64,000 nt of DNA from contig NC_134418.1 of the NCBI RefSeq assembly GCF_030867145.1, positions 2,166,802 to 2,230,801 on the forward strand. Reading direction: 5' to 3'. The DNA is from Opisthocomus hoazin. Its lineage: Eukaryota > Chordata > Aves > Opisthocomiformes > Opisthocomidae. Each line of letters opens with the position of its first letter. The stretch's first letter is position 1. The notes beneath the pieces are model-generated. The model was not told the origin of the DNA, did no database searches, and worked only from the letters and a program-made list of their open reading frames with translations. Both the position numbers and the translations under genes were made by a program. This document shows positions 1 through 9,090 of the stretch, in pieces.

Positions 1-28
1 GGGCCGGGGTGGGGTCCCCCCCGGTGGG

Positions 29-106
29 GCAGTTCGAGGAGCAGCTGGGGAGAGCCCAGCCTGCGAGGATGAGGAGGGGACGGGAGCATCTCTCCTACGA
101 GGAGAT
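29..106 (+). mobile_element. CR1 fragment, compacted
   Basis: A shortened version of the CR1 ORF2 C-terminal region (GCGAGGATGAGGAGGGGAC, ATCTCTCCTACGAGGAG) placed upstream of the next, more 5' CR1 segment, so the order is scrambled. Confidence 0.65.
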
Positions 107-721
107 CCTCCTACCTGATGGGGTTCAGCCAGGGCAAGGGCAGGGTCCTGCGCCTGGGGAGGAACAACCCCAGGCACCAGGACAGGCTGGGGTGGAGCTG
201 CTGGAGAGCAGCTCTGCGGAGAGGGACTGGGAGTGCTGGGGGACGACAGGGTGACCATGAGCCAGCAGCGTGCCCTGGGTGCCAAGAAGGCCGATGGGAT
301 CCTGGGGTGCATCAGGAGGAGTGTGGGCAGCAGGGCGAGGGAGGTTCTCCTCCCCCTCTGCTCTGCCCTGGGGAGGCCCCATCTGGAGTCCTGTGTCCAG
401 TTCTGGGCTCCCCAGTTCAAGAAAGATGAGGAGCTACTGGAGAGAGTCCAGCGGAGGGCTATGAGGATGAGGAGGGGACTGGAGCATCTCTGCTACGAGG
501 AGAGGCTGAGGGAGCTGGGCTTGTTCAGCCTGGAGAAGAGAAGGCTGAGAGGGGACCTTCGAAATGCCTCCAAATATCTGCAGGGTGGGTGTCAGGAGGA
601 CGGGGCCAGACTCTTTCCAGTGGTGCCCAGCGACAGGACAAGGGGCAACGGGCACAAACTGAAGCAGAGGAAGCTCCAGCTGAAGATGAGGAAGAACTTC
701 TTCATCTGAGGGTGACGGAGC

Positions 722-1204
722 TGACAACTGTGCATGTAACAAATGCACCGTGTAGGGGATGTTATCAGGTCAGGGGGTCAGAACCATTGCACAGCCACAA
801 GAAGCCTTGGTTCTTTGTGAATCATTGGGACGGGTGCAAGACAAGGGACTCCTGAATGATCCCTTGAGGCGGCTGGGCCTTGGGGGTGCAGGGGTGCGAA
901 CTGCAGAGGTGAGGAGGCTGCAGGAGAATCTGAAGACCCCGCCGATCGCCGAGAGACGCCAAACAGACATGTGCGACGGGCTTTACCATCCACCAATGAG
1001 TTCTTAGAAAAACCATTACTATGATCAGCATTTCTTGGAAATGTAATTAATATGTGTGTTAACATAGCATAAATACCCAGTAACTGTGTCTCTTCGGGGC
1101 ACACGTCTGGAGGAGAGATCCCCCGTGTGCCCGGCGCCCTAATAAAGAATCCCCGCTTAATAATCTTCCCACTACTGAGTCTTCAATTCCGTTTTTTCAG
1201 GGCA
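722..1204 (+). mobile_element. Solo LTR (A) of an endogenous retrovirus, inside a CR1
   Basis: A 483-bp block that starts TG and ends CA interrupts a CR1. Flanks are CGGAGC on the left and CAGAGC (one base inside) on the right, a likely 6-bp target duplication with one mismatch. It has a TATA-like CATAAATAC near 1069, AATAAAG near 1141, and typical R/U5 spacing. No internal viral genes are present. Confidence 0.6.
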
Positions 1205-1230
1205 TCAGAGCCCTGGCACAGGCTGCCCAG

Positions 1231-1812
1231 TGATGTGGGAAATGGACAATTAGTTCGATTTTGCTGTCGCTTCCGTTTAATTTTGTTATGGAACTTTGCA
1301 CCTATGTTAAGGTAAGAGTTAAACGCTGTTATTTAGTTTCATTCTGTTGTTTGTAACCTTTACAACAAGGACTGCTGTGGCTCAAATGTAGCTCACAAGG
1401 ACTGCTTGGAGACAGACGGAGAGAAACAAGGGCTGGTAACCAGAACTTCGCTGTCTGTAAGGAGCAACTCCAGCTGAAACTGTTTCTACGGTTTGGGACT
1501 CAGCCAACACAGACAACTCAGGAACTTTTGAGCCAAAGGTGAAAGCACGCAGCGAGGAAGACCACGAGCCTTCATCCAGAAGACCCCCACAGACGACACT
1601 GCGCAAGTGCTAAAGGGGGGTGCAGTATGATAATGAATTCCTAGAAATAATGACAATAGTCCAGCCTACTTAGATAAGCTTTGTAATCAATAGGTGCCTG
1701 CTGCGTGACTCGGTGTGCAAGTGAGGAGGAGCGATCCCCCTTGCCCCCGGCGCCGCAGTAAACAGACCGGCTTGATAACTCTGTGAGTTGTGGGGTTTCA
1801 CTCCGGACGTCA
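1231..1812 (+). mobile_element. Solo LTR (B), related family, inside the same CR1
   Basis: A 582-bp block, TG...CA, inserted in CR1 sequence GGCTGCCCAG|GGAGG with CAG repeated on both sides. Its 3' part (GATCCCCCTTGCCCCCGGCG, then AGTAAA) resembles LTR A, so the two are related but not copies of each other. No internal viral genes are seen. Confidence 0.6.
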
Positions 1813-2041
1813 CAGGGAGGCTGTGGAGTCTCCTTCTCTGGAGATATTCCAGCCCCGCCTGGCCGCGGTGCTGTGCAGCCTGCTCTGGGTGACCCTGCTT
1901 GGGCAGGGGGTTGGGCTGGGTGACCCACAGAGGGCCCTGCCAACCCCCAACATTCTGTGTGATTCTGTGAGGTCCCGAGGGGCTGGGGGAGAGGGGGGTC
2001 TCCCATGGCACCAGGGCCACACCTCAGCCTGCCCACTGCTT

Positions 2042-2620
2042 CACAGAATCACACAGAATCACAGTCCAACCCCCTCTCCTCGCAGCAGAGATGCTCCAGT
2101 CCCCTCCTCATCCTCGTAGCCCTCCGCTGGACTCTCTCCAGTAGCTCCTCATCTTTCTTGAAGTGGGGAGCCCAGCACTGGACACAGGACTCCAGATGGG
2201 GCCTCCCCAGGGCAGAGCAGAGGGGGAGGAAAAGCTCCCTCGACCTGCTGGCCACACTTCTCCTCATGCACCCCAGGATCCCATTGGCCTTCTTGGCACC
2301 CAGGGCACGCTGCTGGCTCATGGTCACCCTGTCGTCCCCCAGCACTCCCAGTCCCTCTCCGCAGAGCTGCTCTCCAGCAGGGCCGCCCCAGCCTGTCCTG
2401 GTTCCTGGGGTTGTTCCTCCCCAGGGGCAGGACCCTGCCCTTGCCCTTGTTGAACCTCATCAGGTTCCTCTCTGCCCAACTCTCCAGCCTGTCCAGGTCT
2501 CGCTGAATGGCAGCACAGCCTGCTGGTGTATCCAACAGTCCTCCCAGTTTGGTGTCATCAGCAAACTGGGTGAGGCTACACTGTAACTCTTCATCCAGGT
2601 CATTGATGAAGAAGTCAAAC
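2042..2620 (-). mobile_element. CR1 LINE with internal deletion
   Basis: Begins with the 3' tail (CACAGAATCAC), jumps directly to the ORF2 C-terminal region, and extends to the reverse transcriptase FADD motif region. About 300 bp of the 3' part is missing. It faces the preceding CR1 tail to tail, 71 bp apart. Confidence 0.88.
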
Positions 2621-4163
2621 AAGCTTCTCCCCGTCCGCTCCTCCGTTTTGTGAAACAACGGCCGAATCGAGCAACGGCATCGGAGACGGCCGGAGGCAAC
2701 CGGGCGACATCGCGCCGCTCCTCCCGCCCCGAGAGCGCGTGCACCTTTCCGACCGAACGCTCCCAAGCACTTGTCTGCTTTTGAAGGCCAACGGTGTTTT
2801 CTCAGCGGCACCGAACGCGGATGGTGATACGGGGCGCAGGGGAACGTGATGAGGACAGCAGGCGTTTGCCTTCATTCCGAAATTATCTGAGCGAATAATC
2901 ACGCACAGAAAGTTGAAATAATCACGCACAGAAAGGCGAAAGCACCGAAGCTGGTGAAAAAAGACCCTCAGATTTCCTCATTTCCTCGTGGAAATACATA
3001 TTCCTACTTTGATGGGAGCCTAACAATTGCTGTTGACCTTTAAAACACGCGATTAAAAACAAAGACTGGGAAACGTGGAATTAATAAGTTTGCTTTGACG
3101 CGGGCTTGTTTGTCCGCTTCCTCGGCGTTAGGATTTGTGGAGATAAAGGCAAGGTCGTGCGGGGCTGGGGGCAGAAGGGCCGCGTACGAGGCGATCTCCA
3201 GAATCCTCTTCTCTAGATTAGTGGCATAAGAAGTGTCGGGCCCTCCGAATGCCGCTGAAATTGGTTGGAGGATTAGGATCAATTCTCCGAGGAAGAGCAA
3301 AGGGCCGGCAAATAGAGGGGAGAGGGGGATGAGGCAGGGAAGGCAGGCAGGGTACGAGAGGAAGGCTTGGTGCAGCGCATCTAAAGGCAGCAGATCACAG
3401 AGCAGGTCAGAAACAGATTTTCCAGCTAAGGAGGAATTAAACAACATACCTGAAAAAAATAAATCCTTTTTTTTTTTGCCTTACAGGGAGAAATAGGAGC
3501 ATCGCAACGTCTTGCCGGGAGGATGCTGCTGCTCTGCCTGACGGATGTGGCGCTGATTTTCTTTTCCCCGCTCTCTTTCCATCTGCAAAACCAATTTTTA
3601 GGCTAATTCACCGCTGATCCCTTTCTACTCCACCTCAAATCTCCTGCAGCTTCGGGTAGAAAAGGGACAGAAAAGGGGCCCCGCCGAGCTGCCACCGTTC
3701 CCCGAGCCATGCCATCACCCTGCCCGGTCGCAGAGCGCCTGGTGTCCCGCAGCCTCGGCCCCCTCGGCCACGTTCTCGCGACGGGGAGTCCCGTGGCTTC
3801 CCTCGGGCTGTGTGGGAAGAGGTGAACCGTGCTTCGCCAGGGCTTTAACCTGTGCTGTAACACACGGGGCGAGACAGCACGCCGAAGCGCACGCACCGAC
3901 CCCCTGCGTGACGAAGGAGCTTCCACCAGGAGAGAAAAGCGGCATTTTTTCATTTCTGGTTCCTTTAGCCTTAAAAATCAAGTTGTTCCTTCCCAAAAAA
4001 AAAGGATAAAGACAACAAGAGCTACTACAAGAGCTATCTTGCCACAATAGCCCCCAGAAGGCTAAGCGGTACAGGGGATATGGAAGAAAAAGAAAACAGA
4101 GAATCAGCTGTTAACCTAGTGTGGAGCGGCTCTTAAAAAATAATTATTAAAAAAAAAAAAAAA
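2621..4163. other. Unique flank with one unrecognised open frame
   Basis: No repeat is recognised. A minus-strand frame at 3040-3447 (135 residues) includes a hydrophobic stretch (FAGPLLFLGELILIL) and follows a pyrimidine-rich TTTATTTTTTTCAG on that strand. No family is recognised and chance is the default explanation. Confidence 0.4.
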
Positions 4164-4455
4164 TTGGGGCCAAACTCTTTTCAGCAGTGCCCAGCGACAG
4201 GACAAGGGGCAATGGGCACAAACTGAAGCAGAGGAAGCTCCAGCTGAACCCAAGGAAGAACTTCTTCCCTCTGAGGGTGCCGGAGCCCTGGCCCAGGCTG
4301 CCCAGGGAGGCTGTGGAGTCTCCTTCTCTGGAGATATTCCAGCCCCGCCTGGCCGCGGTGCTGTGCAGCCTGCTCTGGGTGACCCTGCTTGGGCAGGGGG
4401 TTGGGCTGGGTGACCCACAGAGGGCCCTGCCAACCCCCAACATTCCATGATTCTG
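4164..4455 (+). mobile_element. CR1 LINE 3' fragment
   Basis: About 290 bp from the end of ORF2 through the 3' UTR, preceded by an A-rich stretch (4136-4163). Its tail is decayed to ATTCCATGATTCTGG. Confidence 0.88.
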
Positions 4456-4720
4456 GGATTCCCACTCCCTCAGGGTTACAGGCTGCTGGCAGCCAGCATC
4501 GCCGCTCCTTTAGCCCTCTCCCTGCCTTCCAAGAATGACAACGCGATCCTCCTCGGGGACAGGCAGATGACGAGCAAAGATCTGGCCCACCAACAAGCCC
4601 CGCTCACTGCAGTGTACCCACTCCTGTCCTTACACCGCGTCCTCGGAGCTAAAGGTTTGCTGACTTTAATTAAAGGCGGCTGCGGTGCGGACTGGGGAGT
4701 GCTCGTGGCCAGGGCAGGGT

Positions 4721-4835
4721 TTCATGGAATCGTTAAGGTTGGAAAAGACATCTCAGATCATCAAGTCCAACCGTCAGCCCATCACCACCACGCCTGCTAA
4801 ACTGTGGCTGCTAAACCATGTCCTTTCACATGGCT
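4721..4835 (-). mobile_element. Older CR1 3' fragment
   Basis: GGAATCGTTAAGGTTGGAAAAGAC and ATCATCAAGTCCAACC mark a diverged subfamily different from the young copies around it. Confidence 0.75.
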
Positions 4836-4928
4836 CAAAAGATCCTTTTGACCCCCCCCCAGCCCAACCTCGGCTCTTGCAGCTGCATTTTACCACTGCC
4901 CGTGGTACGGTGTCGACCCTTACCCTGA

Positions 4929-5630
4929 AGAATCACAGAATCACAGAACGGTCGGGGTTGGCAGGGACCTCTGGGGGTCACCCAGCCCAACCCCCTGCCC
5001 AAGCAGGGTCACCCAGAGCAGGCTGCACAGCACCGCGGCCAGGCGGGGCTGGAATATCTCCAGAGAAGGAGACTCCACAGCCTCCCTGGGCAGCCTGGGC
5101 CAGTGCTCCGGCACCCTCAGAGGGAAGAAGTTCTTCCTCATCTTCAGCTGGAGCTTCCTCTGCTTCAGTTTGTGCCCGTTGCCCCTTGTCCTGTCACTGG
5201 GCACCGCTGCAAAGAGTCTGGCCCCGTCCTCCTGACCCCCACCCTGCAGATATTTAGAGGCATTTCGAAGGTCCCCTCTCAGCCTTCTCTTCTCCAGGCT
5301 GAACAAGCCCAGCTCCCTCAGCCTCTCCTCGTAGGAGAGATGCTTCAGTCCCCTCATCATCCTCGTAGCCCTGCGCTGGACTCTCTCCAGTAGCTCCTCA
5401 TCTTTCCTGAACTGAGGAGCCCAGAACCGGACACAGGACTCCAGATGGGGCCTCCCCAGGGCAGAGCAGAGGGGGAGGAGAACCTCCCTCGCCCTGCTGC
5501 CCACACTCCTCTTGATGCACCCCAGGATGCCGTTGGCCTTCTTGGCACCCAGGGCACGCTGCTGGCTCAGGGTCACCCTGTCGTCCACCAGGACACCCAG
5601 GTCCCTCTCCACCGAGCTGCTCTCCAGCAG
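4929..5630 (-). mobile_element. CR1 LINE without the subfamily frameshift
   Basis: About 700 bp. The ORF2 C-terminal region is open from the [18 protein letters not shown] block to the end (frame 4941-5690), because it has GGACCTGGG where most copies have GGACTGGG. It represents the ancestral frame. Confidence 0.9.
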
Positions 5631-6820
5631 TTCTGATGGAGAAGAGCGTGCCGGTCGGGTTCGCTTTCCTCTAGGCAGGGGTTCTACCACCGCTTGGAGC
5701 CCTAACGCTGTCTCAAAAGGGAAAATCGAATCGTCTCGCTGCGAGGAACGCCCTACAGAGCCACTCTTCTTTTTCGGAAGGTTTCATCCTGTACTTCACA
5801 AAAGCAAATGCAGCGAAATCACGCGGGGTCTCAGTGAGGACAGACGATAAACCAAACCTCTCCGTCTCTCCCCAAGGGGAATCCCCCTCCCTCCCCTCCC
5901 AGCTAGAGCCAGAGAATCGATACAATCCCTCATGTTGACACTCTACATGTTTTGTAACAGCAGAGGGGAGAGAATCTGTTTATCTAAAACCACATTTGGA
6001 GTGACATAAGACTATCACTTTTTTGGTTAAATACCAGAAAGAATATCAATTCTTTGGCTGATATCAATCTACCCAGATCCATTTCGACTGACAACTCGCG
6101 TTTCCCCAGTTTGGGGAGGAAGACGGGGAGGGGGTTTCTTCCCCGGCTCGACGACTGTTGAGTCCACACGGCCGTTTCTTTCCGTGTTGCTGGGGGGGAG
6201 GAACAAGCCCCCCTCCCCGGGCCAAGAAGCGAGGGAGACGCGGGGGGCTCCGACGGCCGCCCCGCACGTGACAGCTGGGCGCGGGGCCGGGCTGCCGGCT
6301 GGCTCGGGGAGAAAGTCACAGGAACATTTCTTGTCGGCTTCCATCTGTAAAGCCAGATTTGAAGAAAACTTGCGGCGGGCAGCAAAACTCAGGCTGCGAG
6401 CAACAAACCCAGCCAGCTCCTCCCGCAGGGACGGGAATTGTTCGCATCAGCCCCGAGCCCGGGCTTAAGCTTTCAAGCAGGCGCAGGCACCCGATACGAT
6501 CACGTACGGCAGTTTTAGCAGGACTGAGGTCTTCAAATCCTTCTTTCTTTCTATTTTTTTGTCTGGCTTGATGGATTCCAGCTCCCCCAGCCTCCCGCTG
6601 ACTGCTGCTCTCCGACCCCCTGCGCCTCTGCAGCCCACGCCAGCCCAGACCTTGCCAGCTGCCTTTTCTCAGCAGAGTCTCGCAGGGGGTCACAGCTCAG
6701 CGCCCTGCTGAATATTTCCCCCCACCCCAGCCCATCCAGGCTCCCAGGGCTAACGTGAACCCCCCCCGGACGGGTGCCGAGCTCGCTAACGGCCTGCGAT
6801 CCAGCTGGATGAAAACCAAC
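5631..6820. other. Unique flank, CpG-rich patch
   Basis: 1.2 kb without recognisable genes or repeats. A CpG-dense patch lies at 6180-6330. Open frames across it have no recognisable homology. Confidence 0.5.
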
Positions 6821-7356
6821 CCTCATCTGGAGTACTCTGTCCAATTCTGGGCTCCCCAGTTCAAGAAAGATGAGGAGCTACTGGAGAGAGTCCAGCGGAG
6901 GGCTACGAGGATGAGGAGGGGACTGGAGCATCTCTGCTACGAGGAGAGGCTGAGGGAGCTGGGCTTGTTCAGCCTGGAGAAGAGAAGGCTGCAAGGGGAC
7001 CTTCGAAATGCCTCTAAATATCTGCAGGGTGGGGGTCAGGAGGACGGGGCCAGACTCTTTCCAGTGGTGCCCAGTGACAGGACAAGGGGCAACGGGCACA
7101 AACTGAAGCAGAGGAAGCTCCAGCTGAAGATGAGGAAGAACTTCTTCCCTCTGAGGGTGACGGAGCCCTGGCCCAGGCTGCCCAGGGAGGCTGTGGAGTC
7201 TCCTTCTCTGGAGATATTCCAGCCCCGCCTGGCCGCGGTGCTGTGCAGCCTGCTGTGGGTGACCCTGCTTGGGCAGGGGGTTGGGCTGGGTGACCCACAG
7301 AGGTCCCTTCCAACCCCTGCCATGCTGGGATTCTGTGATTGAGTGATTCTGTGATT
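6821..7356 (+). mobile_element. CR1 LINE 3' fragment
   Basis: 5'-truncated in the ORF2 C-terminal region. It ends with an expanded tail, ATTCTGTGATTGAGTGATTCTGTGATT read in pieces. Confidence 0.9.
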
Positions 7357-7829
7357 ACAGCTAACGAAACTCTTCTGTTGGAGCAGCAAAGTCGTTTACC
7401 GAAGCTTAAGGGGAGTTAATTTTTTTCGAAGGAAAAGGCATGAACCAAGAAAGAGGCGGGCCTGGGGAAGGAAGGTTGGGGATCAGCCCTCTGCCCAGCC
7501 AGGTCCGCTGCGCGGAGGGGGGGAACACAAGCGCTTGATGCCCACCAAGAGCGGGCAGAAGCCGCCCATTCCCACGAGTGGTGGCACGCAGGAAGCCGGG
7601 TTTCCTCACCGGGCACCCCGAGGCCGAACGCTCCGGTGCCTACCGTGCAACACGAGCGCTCCGTTCTTCCTCCAGCACCGCGCAGCCTGGATCTCCCTCC
7701 TCTGCTGATTTTCCACGAATCTGCAGGAATGCAATAATAACCGTTGCCCTCCCGCTACGCAGGGGCAAAGGCGGCGTGGAGCAGTGGGGGAGCTGCGGGC
7801 AGAGCCCATCCCCCAGCGCAGCGTGGACA

Positions 7830-7908
7830 CCCGAGCCAAGCTCCTGCGGTCGCTCAGCGCCCAACACGATTGTAGGCACAGTGTAAGGAAGCTCTGAGGA
7901 GCTTACAC
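7830..7908. repeat. 72-82-bp tandem repeat, first unit
   Basis: Unit with GCTCCTG.GGTCGCTCAGC, CCAACACGATTGTAGGCAC and AAGGAAGCTCTGAGGAGC. It matches the four units at 8498-8810 and is separated from them by a CR1. Confidence 0.8.
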
Positions 7909-8497
7909 AGAACCACAGCATGGTCGGGGTTGGCAGGGCCCTCTGTGGGTCCCCCAGCCCAACCCCCTGCCCAAGCAGGGTCACCCAGAGCAGGCTGCAC
8001 AGCACCGTGGCCAGGCAGGGCTGGAATATCTCCAGAGAAGGAGACTCCACAGCCTCCCTGGGCAGCCTGGGCCAGGGCTCCGGCACCCTCAGAGGGAAGA
8101 AGTTCTTCCTCATCTTCAGCTGGAGCTTCCTCTGCTCCAGTTTGTGCCCATTGCCCCTTGTCCTGTCGCTGGGCACCACTGGAAAGAGTCTGGCCCCGTC
8201 CTCCTGACCCCCACCCTGCAGATATTTAGAGGCATTTCGAAGGTCCCCTCTCAGCCTTCTCTTCTCCAGGCTGAACAAGCCCAGCTCCCTCAGCCTCTCC
8301 CCGTAGGAGAGATGCTCCAGTCCCCTCCTCATCCTCGTAGCCCTGCGCTGGACTCTCTCCAGTAGCTCCTCATCTTCCTTGAACTGGGGAGCCCAGAACT
8401 GGACACAGGACTCCAGATGGGGCCTCCCCAGGGCAGGGTAGAGAGGAAGGAGAACCTCCCTCGCCCTGCTGCCCACACTCCTCTTGATGCACCCCAG
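7906..8497 (-). mobile_element. CR1 LINE inserted in a tandem array
   Basis: Sits inside the 72-82-bp repeat; AGCTTACAC flanks it on both sides (7900-7908 and 8503-8511), a possible 9-bp target duplication. Confidence 0.9.
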
Positions 8498-8810
8498 CAC
8501 AGAGCTTACACCCTGCTCCTGTGGTCGCTCAGCACCCAACACAACTGTAATGCACAACATAAGGCAGCTCTGAGGAGCTTACACCTCGCTCCTGTGGTCG
8601 CTCAGCGCCCAACACGACTGTAAGGCACAACGCAAGGAAGCTCTGAGGAGCTTACACTTCGCTCCTGTGGTCGCTCAGCGCCCAACATGATTGTAGGCAT
8701 GACGCAAGGAAGCTCTGAGAAGTTCTGAGGAGCTTACACCCTGCTCCTGCAGTCACTCAGCGCCCAACACAACCGTAAGTCACAACACAAGGAAGCTCGG
8801 AGGAGCTTTC
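8498..8810. repeat. 72-82-bp tandem repeat, four further units
   Basis: GAGCTTACAC recurs near 8502, 8576, 8648 and 8730, each followed by a near-copy of the same block ending AAGGAAGCTC. The third interval is longer because of an extra AGTTCTGAGGAGC-like insertion. Confidence 0.85.
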
Positions 8811-9059
8811 GGCCCCTCGGGTGCACCCATCAGCTGAGACAGGGGCAATATTCAGAGAGGGTCTCCAGGTGACCCTGCAGCACCCACCACCCCCTGCCAG
8901 CACCGTCTGGTGGAGGGTGCCTGGGGCCAGTCAACGACGCTGGAAAAGCTGCCGGAGAAGTTGGACACCGTCATCCTGCTGCAGAAAATAAACAGATAAA
9001 TGTCACTCCCTGTCCAAGTGCAATCAGCACAGACGTTGTTGTCAATAAATCAGAAGTAT

Positions 9060-9090
9060 CTAGGAACAGCTTGAACAACTTTTATTTTTT
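9060..9090 (-). promoter_or_regulatory. Candidate polyadenylation signal
   Basis: The minus strand reads an A run, then AATAAAAG, then a G/T-rich stretch about 20-40 bases further on. This is the best AATAAA downstream of the RAB11FIP5 stop on that strand. The A run could instead be a retroposed tail. Confidence 0.4.

Larger units (their letters stand above)
113..1970 (+). mobile_element. CR1 LINE, 5'-truncated, split by two solo LTRs
   Basis: CR1 sequence runs 113-721, continues in a 26-bp scrap at 1205-1230, and resumes 1813-1970, ending ATTCTGTGTGATTCTGTGA. Removing the two LTRs restores a continuous CR1 3' region. It carries the subfamily's one-base deletion near 231. Confidence 0.85.

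Noticed and set aside
6064..6385. CpG-rich patch as first exon of SFXN5
   Set aside because: No frame there resembles the sideroflexin N-terminus.
7640..8560. 306-codon minus-strand frame
   Set aside because: It is CR1 ORF2 C-terminal sequence read through into the tandem array, not a host gene.
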